64,000 nt of DNA from Pantoea sp. Ep11b (GTDB taxonomy: Bacteria; Pseudomonadota; Gammaproteobacteria; Enterobacterales; Enterobacteriaceae), in the NCBI RefSeq assembly GCF_040783975.1, contig NZ_CP160631.1, positions 1,240,001 to 1,304,000 of the forward strand, given 5' to 3'. Within the stretch, counting starts at the first letter, position 1. Every line of letters begins with the position of its first letter. Under the pieces are notes generated by a model. It did no database searches, was not told where the DNA came from, and saw only the letters and a list, made by a program, of their open reading frames with translations. The translations under genes and the position numbers were made by a program. This document shows, one piece after another, positions 16,823 through 26,203 of the stretch.

Positions 16823-17234
16823 GGGCGCGGCCTCTGAGGCTGAAGGTGTCGGGCATTATTGCGCCGCAAGTCTGGCAGAAAGCACGCCTGACAGCAACGG
16901 GAACCTCGATGGTAAGCGTGATGAAACTATCGTCATCAGAGAGCTTAAGAATTGACTGAACTTTACAGAAAAAGGTGGTTTATTTTTATCAATCACACGG
17001 GCGAAAGGAGAGCGGGTTGATGTCAGATCCGATTTGAGGCCAGTTATCGCTTTATAAGTGGCCGTTTTTGAAAATTTATTTCATTGTTAATCAGATAACT
17101 CCCTAACTAAGCCTCCAGTAATAGAATTAATCATTAAAAAATATCGGTGCTCGTGCCGATAAAAATCCTGAGCTAATTGCTTTATATTTAGCGCGCCATA
17201 TTCCTGGTACAACGACCGGTAGAGGGTATTTTCA
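16823..17234. other. Region between dbpA and the small connector-like gene
   Basis: About 410 bp without a supported protein gene. It holds a terminator-like hairpin (17038-17069) and a sigma-28-like pair, TAAA (17135-17138) and GCCGATAA (17155-17162), separated by 16 bp, one more than optimal. Confidence 0.4.
17038..17069 (+). terminator. Orphan terminator-like hairpin
   Basis: GGCCA-G-TTAT pairs with ATAA-G-TGGCC around a 6-nt loop, interrupted by one G-G mismatch, followed by GTTTTT. No plus-strand gene precedes it, so it may end a small RNA or be fortuitous. Confidence 0.4.
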
Positions 17235-17453
17235 TTGAGTAATAGCATCCAGGGACCACATGAGAATGTGCTTAAAATAGTAGGCCGCGCCGTACTGACA
17301 CTGCATGTTCATGGAGAGAGTTTATCTGCGGATAAGATCGCCTCCATGATCGGCTGTTATGCGGAAGATGAGCCCTGTGATCAGGAAGATCGTCGCCTAT
17401 ACGCGCTGGCAATGGAATTGATGTCAAAGGATAAATGGGCCAAAAGCGCGTAA
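17235..17453 (+). CDS. Small acidic protein, AriR/YmgB- or FumD-like
   Basis: 72 residues starting at TTG, with GAGGG eight bases upstream. The pattern (ENVLKIVGRAVLTLHVHGE, then IASMIG, then EDEPCDQEDRRLYALAMELM) recalls two small enterobacterial families: the RcsB-connector proteins YmgA/AriR/YcgZ, and the FumD (DUF2767) group, which shares a VVGKVVLEM-like segment. I cannot decide between them. It is followed at once by a terminator, so it stands alone; a near-consensus sigma-28 element lies upstream. Confidence 0.55.
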   Translation: MSNSIQGPHENVLKIVGRAVLTLHVHGESLSADKIASMIGCYAEDEPCDQEDRRLYALAMELMSKDKWAKSA

Positions 17454-17479
17454 TCCTTACTGCGCTCAGGTAAATGCAG

Positions 17480-17499
17480 AGCCTCCCATCGGGAGGCTT
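17480..17499 (+). terminator. Terminator after the small connector-like gene
   Basis: AGCCTCCC/GGGAGGCT stem with a 3-nt loop, followed by TTG-TTGTT. Confidence 0.75.
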
Positions 17500-17621
17500 T
17501 GTTGTTTCTGGCTGCAGGTGATTTGTGCTGCGTTGGCGGCAGGGCCGGAGTCTGACAGAAGATTGCCGCTGTGGAAGGGGGGGCTCCCCTTCCTGTACGC
17601 AGGGGAGCTGTTTGCGGCGTC

Positions 17622-19013
17622 TCAGGCCGGGGGCAGCGCAAACACCGGTTTACCGCGCGAGAAGGTTGCAACCACCGGCGAAATGCGCGCCACCGCTTCG
17701 GCCGAACAGCTGGCAGAGACCAGCATCATGCTTGCCTCATCACCCGGCGCGGGCCACTGGCGTTCTCCCTGTGCCGACAGCGGCAGCCGGTCGTCCGTCG
17801 CGATGGCCAGCGCCCGCGACAGCGAAAACTCATCCGATCCACGGTAGAGCTGCGCATAGAGATTTGCCTTTTCCAGCATGCTGCCGGTTCCGAATGGCGA
17901 CCAGTGATCGATCACGCTGTCGGTGCCGGTCATCACCTTCACCCCGGCCGCCTGCAGTTGCGGAATCGGCATCGTGAGTTTGCCGATGGGCAGCGTCGAG
18001 GCGACGCTGAACTGCTGTTCCGCCAGCCCCTCAATCATCTTATCCAGCGCCGCGCCGTCCAGGGTCGCCAGAGCAAAACCGTGGCTCAGCGTGACCCGGC
18101 CTTTCAGCTGCGGATTTTTCGCCACGGTGTCGATCATGTAATGAATCGCCGCCACGCCCGCTGGAGAGGTTTCATGCAGATGGATGTCGACGCCGCGCTG
18201 GTAGTCGAGCGCAATCTGAAACATCGCATCCAGCGACTTCTCCATCGCGCCATCGACGTTAGTCGGGTCCAGCCCGCCGACATACCCGACGCCATGCTGC
18301 ATCGCCTCGCGCATCAGCCCGTCAACCTGAGAGTGCAGCAGGCCGTGCTGCGGAAACGCCACAATCTCGCAGGGAAAGTCGGGATGCCGGGCCAGGGCCG
18401 CCTGCAGATGTTCCAGGCTCTTCAGGCCGCTGACCGGGTCGATGTTGCAGTGGCTGCGGGCGCGGGTGGATCCTCTGGCGTGCAGCAGGGCGATCAGGGC
18501 TTCGGCGCGCGCCTGGGAATGGGGCAGCAGTTGCGGGATCAGCACCTGTTCGCGTGCGATCATATCCATAATGGTTTTGCCCTGACGCGGACGCGGCGCC
18601 TGCCACGGACCGCCATAGAAGGTCTTATCCAGATGGATGTGCATATCCTGGGTTGCCGGCAGCAGCAGCGCATTCTGCGCATCCCAGGAGGGCAGCGAAG
18701 CGTCGCCCTGGCCTGCGGCGGTCAGCTGGTCAATGTTGCCGTCGCGGACGCTGATGTCGTAAAGCCCGGTCCGGGTTGCCACAATCTCATCATCCTCGCG
18801 GATAAAGCCCTCCTCCAGCCGCACGTTGCGCAGCAGATAGTGATCCTGATGGGGCAGGGCGGCAGCGGGTCGATCGGGTCCGGTGGCGGGCGACGAGGAG
18901 GCGGTCGCGGCGCTGGCCTGGCCGAGACCGGCTGCCAGCAGGCCGCCTGCGGCGGTCCAGCGAACGCTTTGTCCAAGGAAATCACGGCGGCTGGGTGAAG
19001 AGGTAATCGGCAT
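17622..19013 (-). CDS. Tat-exported amidohydrolase (cytosine-deaminase-like)
   Basis: A 463-residue metal-dependent hydrolase of the amidohydrolase/CodA-like superfamily. Metal and catalytic motifs: QDMHIHLDKTF (HxH), ARSHCNID, DIHLHET, LSHGFALA and GTDSVIDHW (late Asp). The N-terminus is a twin-arginine signal, SRRDFLGQS followed by an alanine/glycine-rich hydrophobic stretch, so the folded enzyme is exported; most cytosine deaminases are cytoplasmic. The start MPITSSPSRRDF is chosen for CAGGAG upstream. It is followed by a LysR gene and a divergent transporter, suggesting a small uptake/degradation module for a cyclic amide or deaminated substrate, not identified. Confidence 0.85.
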   Translation of the reverse strand: MPITSSPSRRDFLGQSVRWTAAGGLLAAGLGQASAATASSSPATGPDRPAAALPHQDHYLLRNVRLEEGFIREDDEIVATRTGLYDISVRDGNIDQLTAAGQGDASLPSWDAQNALLLPATQDMHIHLDKTFYGGPWQAPRPRQGKTIMDMIAREQVLIPQLLPHSQARAEALIALLHARGSTRARSHCNIDPVSGLKSLEHLQAALARHPDFPCEIVAFPQHGLLHSQVDGLMREAMQHGVGYVGGLDPTNVDGAMEKSLDAMFQIALDYQRGVDIHLHETSPAGVAAIHYMIDTVAKNPQLKGRVTLSHGFALATLDGAALDKMIEGLAEQQFSVASTLPIGKLTMPIPQLQAAGVKVMTGTDSVIDHWSPFGTGSMLEKANLYAQLYRGSDEFSLSRALAIATDDRLPLSAQGERQWPAPGDEASMMLVSASCSAEAVARISPVVATFSRGKPVFALPPA

Positions 19014-19103
19014 CAGAGGCTCCTGCAAAGTGAACAAGGTTTTAATCTGACAAACGGCGGTTAACTCTGCTGCGCTATTTTCCACTGACGGCTATTCGAT
19101 CTC

Positions 19104-19964
19104 TCACTGCCAGCGTAACTGCCCGAACGCCGCCAGCGACTCTGCCAGCTCACGCTGCAGCGGATCCTGAGGATGACGGCAGAAGAGGGCCAGCTCGAAG
19201 GTATCGATCACCGGCAGCCCCTGTTCACTGCCCAGCACCCGATGCTGCGGCAGGCGACAGCTGGCAGGCAGTAGGGTCAGGCCCAGCCCCTGCGCACTGG
19301 CCGCGGCCAGCGCAACCAGGCTGGCGCTGCTGTAGCCAATGCGCCAGCTGCGCCCCAGGGCGTCGAGCGTCTGACAGACCTCATCGCGGTAAAGCCCCTG
19401 CTGCGGAAACAGCACCAGCGGCACGGGTGTCTGCTCGAAGCAGGGCCAGGCTGCGCTGTCGAGCCACAGCAGCGGCTCGGGACGCGACGCCAGCGGCCGC
19501 TCACCGTAGGGCTGTTTGATCAGCATGATATCCAGCTCTTCCCGCTGCCAGGCGCGGCGCAGTTCCACCTGCATTCCGCTCATCACATCCAGCCGCAGCT
19601 GCGGGTGGGCGCGACTGAAGTGCGCCAGCAGGTCGGCGGTGGGCGCGGCGAAATCTTCCGGCACCCCGAGCCGCAGTACGCCGTCGCGCCACTGGTCATT
19701 GAGCACGTCATGCGCCTCCCCGTTCAGGGCGATAATCCGGCGGGCGTAGCCCAGCAGCTTCTCGCCCTCTTCGGTGATCTGCACCTGATGCGAGGAGCGA
19801 ACCAGCAGTGCTTTACCGACCATCTCCTCCAGCCTTCGCACCTGCTGGCTGACGGTGGACTGCGACAGATGGACCCGGTCGGCGGCGCGGGTAAAACTGG
19901 CGGTTTCACACACCGCTACAAAGCTGAGCAGCTGCTGAGGCGTAAACATCGGATGACGATTCAT
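19104..19964 (-). CDS. LysR-family transcriptional regulator
   Basis: A 286-residue LTTR. The winged helix-turn-helix is at residues about 7-66 (FVAVCETASFTRAADRVHLSQSTVSQQVRRLE, read in pieces), followed by a substrate-binding domain from about 90. It is divergent from the transporter gene at 20052 with 87 bp between, the usual LTTR layout, and lies 90 bp upstream of the amidohydrolase on the same strand. It therefore probably controls both in response to the module's substrate. Confidence 0.9.
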   Translation of the reverse strand: MNRHPMFTPQQLLSFVAVCETASFTRAADRVHLSQSTVSQQVRRLEEMVGKALLVRSSHQVQITEEGEKLLGYARRIIALNGEAHDVLNDQWRDGVLRLGVPEDFAAPTADLLAHFSRAHPQLRLDVMSGMQVELRRAWQREELDIMLIKQPYGERPLASRPEPLLWLDSAAWPCFEQTPVPLVLFPQQGLYRDEVCQTLDALGRSWRIGYSSASLVALAAASAQGLGLTLLPASCRLPQHRVLGSEQGLPVIDTFELALFCRHPQDPLQRELAESLAAFGQLRWQ

Positions 19965-20051
19965 TTTTCCACTACCTGGCAGAGTAATATTTCATTTCCA
20001 GATAGTAGCGACTGCTGTCAGGCTGGCAACTTTAAACTGTGTGGATCTCAG

Positions 20052-21221
20052 ATGAACAGAGAGAACAACCTGCTGCTGGCGGCGCTGGTTCTGGCGGGGC
20101 TGAATATGCGGCCGCTGATGACCTCAGTCAGCCCGCTGCTGGATCTGCTGCGGCAGAGCATCGGCCTGTCCCCCCTGGCGGCCTCGCTGCTGCCCGCGCT
20201 GCCGATGATGATGATGGGCGTGATTGCGCTGGTCAGTGCGCCGCTGATGCAGCGATTCAGCGTGCGTAAACTGCTGACGGGCGGGTTAGGGCTGCTGCTG
20301 CTGGCGCTGGTGAGTCGCGGATTACTCAGCGACGAATATGGGCTGGTGTTGAGTACTGTTCCGGGTGGGGCGGGAATCGGCATCGTGCAGATGGCGATGC
20401 CGGGATGGATTCGCCAGCGTTTTGGCCGTCGCAGCGCCGGTGTCACCGGACTCTGGGCCGCCGCGCTGATGGGCGGCGGTGGCATAGGGGCGGCCCTTTC
20501 GCCGTGGCTGAATAGCCTGTTTGGCTGGCAGGGCGCGCTGAGCAGCTGGGCCGTGCCGGTGATGCTGGCGATCCTGCTCTGGCTGTTTATCCCCTCTGCA
20601 CCGGTCGCCCAGACTGAAGAGGTCACGCTGCCGGCGCTGTGGCGCAAAACCCGGGCCTGGACGCTGGCGCTGAGCTTTGGGCTGGTCAACGGCGGTTATG
20701 CCATCTGCGTGGCCTGGCTGCCCGATTTTTATCATCAGCTCGGCTGGAGCGCCCAGGCGGGCGGGTCCCTGCTCGGTATGATGATCGGCTGTCAGGTGAG
20801 CGGCGCGTTGCTGCTGCCCCTGCTGGCGCGAGGGCGCGATCGCCGTCCGCTGTTGCTGCTGACGCTGGCGATGCAGTTCGGCGGGATGCTCGGCTTCCTG
20901 TTTGCGCCGCAGCTTGCGCCCTGGCTCTGGGCGGGTGTGGCAGGTTTCGGATTAGGCGGCGCGTTTCCGCTGGCGCTGGTGCTGGCGCTGGACCATCTGG
21001 AACAGCCGCAGGCGGGCGCACGGCTGGTGGCGTTCATGCAGGGTGTCGGGTTTATTATCGCGGGCAGCATGCCCTTTATTGCCGGGCAGCTTCATGCGCT
21101 CACCGGCGCCTTCTCCAGCGTCTGGCTGCTGCAGGCGGCGGTGACGCTGCTGCTGATTGCGCTGAACCTGCGTTTCCATCCGCGCAGCTATCAGCCCGCC
21201 TTTCCGGAGGTGAATCGCTGA
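20052..21221 (+). CDS. MFS transporter, CynX/NimT family
   Basis: A 389-residue integral membrane protein with about 12 hydrophobic segments. The start NLLLAALVLAGLNMRPLMTSVSPLL is characteristic of the CynX/NimT (cyanate/2-nitroimidazole) branch of the major facilitator superfamily, with the RPL motif in the first helix. It is divergent from the LysR gene and ends only 3 bp before the first LldR operator of the lactate operon. The start at 20052 lacks a good Shine-Dalgarno; longer in-frame sequence upstream belongs to the LysR antisense. The substrate is unknown. Confidence 0.85.
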   Translation: MNRENNLLLAALVLAGLNMRPLMTSVSPLLDLLRQSIGLSPLAASLLPALPMMMMGVIALVSAPLMQRFSVRKLLTGGLGLLLLALVSRGLLSDEYGLVLSTVPGGAGIGIVQMAMPGWIRQRFGRRSAGVTGLWAAALMGGGGIGAALSPWLNSLFGWQGALSSWAVPVMLAILLWLFIPSAPVAQTEEVTLPALWRKTRAWTLALSFGLVNGGYAICVAWLPDFYHQLGWSAQAGGSLLGMMIGCQVSGALLLPLLARGRDRRPLLLLTLAMQFGGMLGFLFAPQLAPWLWAGVAGFGLGGAFPLALVLALDHLEQPQAGARLVAFMQGVGFIIAGSMPFIAGQLHALTGAFSSVWLLQAAVTLLLIALNLRFHPRSYQPAFPEVNR

Positions 21222-21223
21222 TT

Positions 21224-21236
21224 TTGGTCGGACCAA
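21224..21236 (+). promoter_or_regulatory. LldR operator O1
   Basis: A perfect 13-bp palindrome TTGGTC-G-GACCAA, the GntR/FadR-type site of the E. coli lld control region. Its centre is 125 bp from the second copy. Confidence 0.8.
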
Positions 21237-21348
21237 TCATGACGATATTTTTCTCTGGTTCACACAACCGGAAAATAGGCGCAACTTCTGTTGCCACAGA
21301 TTAACAATACATTAACTATCTGTTGCCATAAGCCCCGCAAATGCAGTT

Positions 21349-21361
21349 TTGGTCTGACCAA
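21349..21361 (+). promoter_or_regulatory. LldR operator O2
   Basis: A second perfect copy, TTGGTC-T-GACCAA, about 75 bp before the lldP start. In E. coli two such sites flank the promoter and allow DNA looping by LldR. Confidence 0.8.
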
Positions 21362-21433
21362 TCTGCCGGGGCCGGGGCATGCAGCGCCTGCGGCTGCGTT
21401 CCACGTCACCTCTCTTCCTCTGGAGATAATGGC

Positions 21434-23089
21434 ATGCAGATCTGGCAACAAAACTACGATCCGCTGGGTAATATCTGGCTCTCAAGCCTGATCGCGCTAA
21501 TCCCGATTCTCTTTTTCTTCTTTGCGCTGATTAAGCTCAAAATGAAAGGCTACCTGGCCGCCACCACGACCGTGGTGCTGGCGCTGCTGGTGGCCCTGTT
21601 TCTCTATCAGATGCCTGCGGCACAGGCGCTGGCCGCCGTGGTCTATGGTTTTCTCTATGGGCTGTGGCCGATTGCCTGGATTATTATCTCCGCAGTCTTC
21701 GTCTACAAAATCTCGGTGAAAACCGGCCAGTTCGATATTATCCGCGCCTCTATCCTGTCGATTACGCCCGATCAGCGTCTGCAGATGCTGATTGTTGGCT
21801 TCTCGTTTGGGGCCTTTCTGGAAGGGGCGGCAGGCTTTGGTGCGCCGGTGGCGATTACCGCCGCGCTGCTGGTCGGGCTCGGTTTTAACCCGCTCTACGC
21901 CGCCGGTCTCTGTCTGATTGTGAACACCGCGCCGGTCGCCTTTGGCGCGATGGGCATCCCGATTATTGTGGCGGGGCAGGTCACCGGGCTGGACAGTTTT
22001 GCTATCGGCCAGATGGCCGGACGGCAGCTGCCGCTGCTGACCCTGATTGTGCTGTTCTGGATTATGGCGATTATGGATGGCTGGCGCGGTGTGAAAGAGA
22101 CGTGGCCTGCGGTGATGGTCGCCGGCGGCTCCTTCGCCATCGCCCAGTTCCTCAGCTCTAACTTCCTCGGCCCGGAACTGCCCGACATTATCTCGTCGCT
22201 CGCCTCGCTGATTTCGCTGACGCTGTTCCTGAGGGTCTGGAAGCCGGTGCGCATTTTCCGCTTCGCAGACGCAGAGGCGAAGCCGGATGCGGCTCTGCAG
22301 CCGGTGAAGAAGTACCGGCCGGGAGAGGTGATCCGCGCCTGGATGCCGTTCCTGTTTCTGACCGCCACCGTGACGCTCTGGAGCATTCCGCCCTTTAAGG
22401 CGCTGTTCGCCAAAGGCGGCGCGCTCTATGACTGGGTGCTGGCGGTGCCGGTGCCGATGCTGAATGAGCTGGTAGCGCGGATGCCGCCGGTCGTCGGCAG
22501 CGCCACCCCCTATCCGGCCATCTATAAACTGGATCTGGTTTCCGCCACCGGCACCGCCATCCTGATTGCGGCGGTTATGGCGATGATCTTCCTGCGCATG
22601 AAGCCCAGGGCGGCCCTGCAGACTTTCGGCGAGACGCTGAAAGAGCTGGCGCTGCCTGTTTACTCTATTGGCATGGTGCTGGCCTTTGCGTTTATCTCTA
22701 ACTACTCCGGCCTGTCGGCCACGCTGGCACTGGCGCTGGCGCATACCGGCCACGCCTTTACCTTCTTCTCGCCGTTCCTGGGCTGGCTGGGCGTTTTCCT
22801 GACCGGATCGGACACCTCATCGAATGCGCTGTTCGCCGCGCTGCAGGCCACCACGGCGCAGCAGATCGGGGTGCACGATGTGCTGCTGGTGGCGGCCAAC
22901 ACCACCGGTGGCGTGACCGGGAAGATGATCTCGCCGCAGTCCATCGCCATCGCCTGTGCGGCGGTCGGGCTGGTGGGTAAGGAGTCGGACCTGTTCCGCT
23001 TCACCGTGAAACACAGCCTGATTTTCACCTGCATGGTCGGGGTGATTACCACGCTGCAGGCCTACGTTTTCCCGTGGATGATCCCATGA
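21434..23089 (+). CDS. lldP: L-lactate permease LldP
   Basis: A 551-residue lactate:proton symporter of the LctP family, the exact E. coli length. It has 12 or more membrane segments and the family signature [17 protein letters not shown] around residue 130. The start [15 protein letters not shown] follows TGGAGATAATGGC. It is the first gene of lldPRD, overlaps lldR by 4 bp (ATGA), and is preceded by two LldR operators. The upstream open frame (21341) is untranslated leader. Confidence 0.96.
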   Translation: MQIWQQNYDPLGNIWLSSLIALIPILFFFFALIKLKMKGYLAATTTVVLALLVALFLYQMPAAQALAAVVYGFLYGLWPIAWIIISAVFVYKISVKTGQFDIIRASILSITPDQRLQMLIVGFSFGAFLEGAAGFGAPVAITAALLVGLGFNPLYAAGLCLIVNTAPVAFGAMGIPIIVAGQVTGLDSFAIGQMAGRQLPLLTLIVLFWIMAIMDGWRGVKETWPAVMVAGGSFAIAQFLSSNFLGPELPDIISSLASLISLTLFLRVWKPVRIFRFADAEAKPDAALQPVKKYRPGEVIRAWMPFLFLTATVTLWSIPPFKALFAKGGALYDWVLAVPVPMLNELVARMPPVVGSATPYPAIYKLDLVSATGTAILIAAVMAMIFLRMKPRAALQTFGETLKELALPVYSIGMVLAFAFISNYSGLSATLALALAHTGHAFTFFSPFLGWLGVFLTGSDTSSNALFAALQATTAQQIGVHDVLLVAANTTGGVTGKMISPQSIAIACAAVGLVGKESDLFRFTVKHSLIFTCMVGVITTLQAYVFPWMIP

Positions 23090-23856
23090 CCGGCGCCGAC
23101 ACGCTCGTAAAGCGCCTGCGCGCTTACATTACCGAACATCAGCTTGAGCCGGGCATGCGCCTGCCCGCCGAGCGGCAGCTCTCTGCCGAGCTGGGGGTGG
23201 CGCGATCCTCGCTGCGGGAAGCGATACAGCAGCTGATCAGCAGCGGGATGCTGGTCAGCCGACGCGGTGGCGGCACCTGGATCCGTCAGCAGCTGACGCC
23301 CTGGTCGGAACAGCGCATCGTTGAGCCGATTCGTCAGCTGCTGCAGGACGATCCCGACTACCGCTATGACATTCTGGAGGCGCGCCACGCCATCGAGGCC
23401 AGCACCGCCTGGCACGCGGCACTGCGCGCCACTGAAGCGGATAAAGAGAAGCTGCAGTACGCGTTTGACGCCACCCTGAAGCTTAAAGAGAGTGACGATC
23501 CCGATCTCGCCGCCCAGGCGGATGTCCGCTTCCATCTGGCGATTGCCGAGGCGTCGCACAATGTGGTGCTGCTGCAGACGATGCGGGGCTTTTTTGAACT
23601 GCTGCAGTCGTCGGTGATGCAGAGCCGTCAGCGCATGTATACCCAGCCTGCGATTTTCGCCCGCCTCACGGAGCAGCATCAGGCGCTGCTCGATGCCATC
23701 CTCGCGGGCGATGCCGATGCGGCCCGCCAGGCGGCGATGCAGCATCTGGGGTTTGTGCACACCACCCTGAAAAGTCTGCATGAGGATGAAGCACGCCAGG
23801 CGCGCATCACCCGCCTGCCCGATAACGATACACGTAATCCAGAGGAATCTGACTGA
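23086..23856 (+). CDS. lldR: L-lactate-responsive regulator LldR (GntR/FadR family)
   Basis: 256 residues: an N-terminal winged helix-turn-helix ([27 protein letters not shown], read in pieces) and a C-terminal FCD ligand domain (about 85-235). It represses the operon without lactate and activates it with lactate. The ATGA overlap with the lldP stop supports the start at 23086 by translational coupling; ATG at 23074 is a possible alternative. It ends in an overlap with lldD (TGATG). Confidence 0.93.
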   Translation: MTGADTLVKRLRAYITEHQLEPGMRLPAERQLSAELGVARSSLREAIQQLISSGMLVSRRGGGTWIRQQLTPWSEQRIVEPIRQLLQDDPDYRYDILEARHAIEASTAWHAALRATEADKEKLQYAFDATLKLKESDDPDLAAQADVRFHLAIAEASHNVVLLQTMRGFFELLQSSVMQSRQRMYTQPAIFARLTEQHQALLDAILAGDADAARQAAMQHLGFVHTTLKSLHEDEARQARITRLPDNDTRNPEESD

Positions 23857-25043
23857 TGATTATCTCCGCTGCCAGTGACTATCGCGCTGCCGCGCAACGT
23901 ATCCTGCCGCCGTTCCTGTTTCACTATCTGGATGGCGGTGCCTATGCCGAGCATACCCTGCGCCGCAACGTGGAGGATCTTTCGGATGTGGCGCTGCGCC
24001 AGCGTATTCTGAAAAACATGTCGGAGCTGAGCCTGGAAACCAGGCTCTTCAACGAAACGCTGTCGATGCCGGTTGCGCTGGCGCCGGTCGGCCTGTGCGG
24101 CATGTATGCCCGCCGCGGTGAAGTACAGGCGGCGCGTGCGGCCGATCGCAAAGGCATTCCTTTCACCCTGTCGACGGTTTCGGTCTGCCCGATTGAAGAG
24201 GTCGCGCCGCAGATCTCGCGGCCGATGTGGTTTCAGCTCTATGTGCTGCGTGACCGGGGTTTTATGCGCAATGCGCTGGAGCGCGCCAAAGCCGCCGGTT
24301 GCTCGACGCTGGTGTTTACCGTCGATATGCCGACGCCGGGCGCGCGTTACCGCGATGCCCACTCCGGGATGAGCGGTCAGCACGCGGCGCTGCGGCGTTA
24401 CTGGCAGGCGGTGACGCATCCACAGTGGGCGCTGGATGTCGGGCTGCAGGGGCGTCCTCACGATCTGGGGAACATCTCCACTTATCTCGGCAAGCCCACC
24501 GGGCTGGAAGATTATATCGGCTGGCTGGCAAACAACTTCGATCCCTCTATCTCCTGGCGCGATCTGGAGTGGATACGCGAGTTCTGGGAGGGCCCGATGG
24601 TTATTAAAGGCATTCTCGACCCGGAAGATGCGCGGGATGCGGTGCGATTCGGTGCCGATGGCATTGTGGTTTCGAATCATGGCGGACGCCAGCTGGACGG
24701 TGTGCTCTCTTCGGCGCGTGCGCTGCCGGCGATTGCCGACGCGGTCAAAGGTGATATCACGATTCTGGCGGACAGCGGCATCCGCAACGGACTTGATGTG
24801 GTGCGGATGATCGCGCTGGGTGCGGACAGCGTGCTGCTGGGGCGGGCCTTTATCTATGCGCTGGCGACCCACGGTCAGCGCGGCGTGGAGAACCTGCTGA
24901 ACCTGATTGAGAAGGAGATGCGTGTCGCCATGACGCTTACCGGTGCCAAATCGATCGGCGAAATCACCCGCGACTCGCTGGTGCAGGCGGAGGCTTTGCT
25001 GAGCCCGCAGCTCGCGCCTTCCCGTCCCCGCGCCGTGAGTTGA
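23856..25043 (+). CDS. lldD: FMN-dependent L-lactate dehydrogenase LldD
   Basis: A membrane-associated quinone-linked enzyme oxidising L-lactate to pyruvate. It is 395 residues (E. coli 396) with the alpha-hydroxy-acid dehydrogenase TIM barrel. The active-site signature [12 protein letters not shown] carries the catalytic histidine near residue 275, and [15 protein letters not shown] binds FMN phosphate. Third gene of lldPRD, overlapping lldR by one base. No clear terminator precedes osmC, which has its own promoter. Confidence 0.96.
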   Translation: MIISAASDYRAAAQRILPPFLFHYLDGGAYAEHTLRRNVEDLSDVALRQRILKNMSELSLETRLFNETLSMPVALAPVGLCGMYARRGEVQAARAADRKGIPFTLSTVSVCPIEEVAPQISRPMWFQLYVLRDRGFMRNALERAKAAGCSTLVFTVDMPTPGARYRDAHSGMSGQHAALRRYWQAVTHPQWALDVGLQGRPHDLGNISTYLGKPTGLEDYIGWLANNFDPSISWRDLEWIREFWEGPMVIKGILDPEDARDAVRFGADGIVVSNHGGRQLDGVLSSARALPAIADAVKGDITILADSGIRNGLDVVRMIALGADSVLLGRAFIYALATHGQRGVENLLNLIEKEMRVAMTLTGAKSIGEITRDSLVQAEALLSPQLAPSRPRAVS

Positions 25044-25061
25044 GCCTGCGAAAGCGAATGT

Positions 25062-25080
25062 ATTGTCTATACTTACTACC
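25062..25080 (+). promoter_or_regulatory. Sigma-S-like promoter of osmC
   Basis: CTATACTT at 25067-25074 is an extended -10 of the form preferred by sigma-S. It sits about 30 bp before the osmC ATG, and no -35 is obvious. Confidence 0.55.
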
Positions 25081-25101
25081 TTAACCAACAGGAGGAATGA
25101 C

Positions 25102-25530
25102 ATGACCATTCATAAGAAAGGCTCGGCGCATTGGGAAGGCGACATCAAAGGTAAAGGCACGGTCAGCACCGAGAGCGGTGTGCTGAGCCAGCAACCCTAT
25201 GGTTTCAACACCCGTTTCGAAGGTGGCAAAGGCACCAACCCGGAAGAGCTGATCGGTGCAGCGCATGCGGCCTGCTTCTCAATGGCCCTGTCGCTGATGC
25301 TGGGTAATGAAGGCCACACGCCGCAGAGCATCGACACCACGGCTGACGTGTCACTGGATAAGAAAGGCGACGGCTTTGCCATCACTAAAGTGGCGCTGAC
25401 CAGTACTGTCTCTCTGCCCGGTATTGATGAGTCCGCCTTTGATGAGATCATCAATAAAGCCAAAGCGGGCTGCCCGGTTTCTCAGTTGCTGAACGCGGAA
25501 ATTACGCTGGATTACACTCTGAACAATTGA
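25102..25530 (+). CDS. osmC: Osmotically inducible peroxiredoxin OsmC
   Basis: A 142-residue thiol-dependent peroxidase that reduces organic hydroperoxides. Family features: MTIHKKGSAHWEGDIKGKG start, peroxidatic cysteine in AAHAACFSMALS (about residue 59) and resolving cysteine in KAGCPVSQLL. ATG follows ACAGGAGGA. The usual regulators are sigma-S and envelope/osmotic signals, and the -10 seen upstream fits sigma-S. A terminator lies 75 bp downstream. Confidence 0.95.
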   Translation: MTIHKKGSAHWEGDIKGKGTVSTESGVLSQQPYGFNTRFEGGKGTNPEELIGAAHAACFSMALSLMLGNEGHTPQSIDTTADVSLDKKGDGFAITKVALTSTVSLPGIDESAFDEIINKAKAGCPVSQLLNAEITLDYTLNN

Positions 25531-25604
25531 TGAGTGCCGCGGGTCGCCGCAGGGCGGCCCGGGCGTGATACTCTGCACCTTCGGTCCTGTCGGGACCGGA
25601 ACCG

Positions 25605-25626
25605 ATGCGCCCTCTGGCGCATTTTT
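25605..25626 (+). terminator. Terminator downstream of osmC
   Basis: ATGCGCC/GGCGCAT stem, 4-nt loop, then TTTTC. Confidence 0.8.
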
Positions 25627-25765
25627 CATTTTCTGACAGTCCGACAGCGAGGAAACCAGGGTGACGGGGAAGCGGGGGGCAGATGAGCACAATAAAAGCG
25701 TTTGGCCGGGCCTCTTTTGGGCGTTGCTGCGGCTATGCCGGGCAGCCACTCTCCGGGCCTGAACC

Positions 25766-25870
25766 ATGAAAGGCATGGACCGTCATACGCTGGGGCTGCT
25801 ACTGATGCTGATTATCGTGCTGGAGGCCGTCCACTTTCTGCTTACGGCCTCGTGGCTGCCGTGGGGATAG
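25766..25870 (+). CDS. Possible 34-residue membrane peptide
   Basis: A short frame encoding a basic start (MKGMDRH), one hydrophobic helix (LGLLLMLIIVLEAVHFLL) and a TASWLPWG tail. The hydrophobicity pattern is that of a small membrane protein, but the ribosome-binding site is weak and no family is recognised. Confidence 0.33.
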   Translation: MKGMDRHTLGLLLMLIIVLEAVHFLLTASWLPWG

Positions 25871-25874
25871 CCGG

Positions 25875-26105
25875 TTACGCCCAGGCATCTTCTCGCCGTC
25901 GGGTGCGTACGTCGCTGCGCGCAATCTTATAGGCTTTACGTGGATCGCCCACCACAAACTCAAAGGTTGGCGTATAGTAAAAGGGTAACCAGCCGCCATA
26001 GCTGCTCTCCCACTCCCATCGGACGGGGCAGGGCCACAGAATGCCATCATATAAAAGATAATAAACCCAGCGTCCACCAGGACGACGGGGGCGTGATGTT
26101 TTCAT
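25875..26105 (-). CDS. Hypothetical protein, aromatic-rich
   Basis: 76 residues, no family recognised. The composition is unusual, with many Trp and Tyr (GGRWVYYLLYDGILWPCPVR, then YGGWLPFYYTPTFEF), a basic start (KTSRPRRPG) and a basic C-terminus. The sequence does not look random, yet no signal peptide or membrane helix is evident. The start ATG at 26105 lacks a strong Shine-Dalgarno; GTG at 26114 is an alternative. Confidence 0.5.
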   Translation of the reverse strand: MKTSRPRRPGGRWVYYLLYDGILWPCPVRWEWESSYGGWLPFYYTPTFEFVVGDPRKAYKIARSDVRTRRREDAWA

Positions 26106-26203
26106 GGGATTCACAACGGTAGTGGTTCACAACAGCTTATATTTTGTACGCTAAAGCGCCAGCTTGCAACGTTGCCGCCAGCTTTATTGACGCTGGTCCT
26201 GAA

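Noticed and set aside
21497..22753. 418-codon minus frame antisense to lldP
   Set aside because: Typical antisense shadow of hydrophobic codons; lldP is certain.
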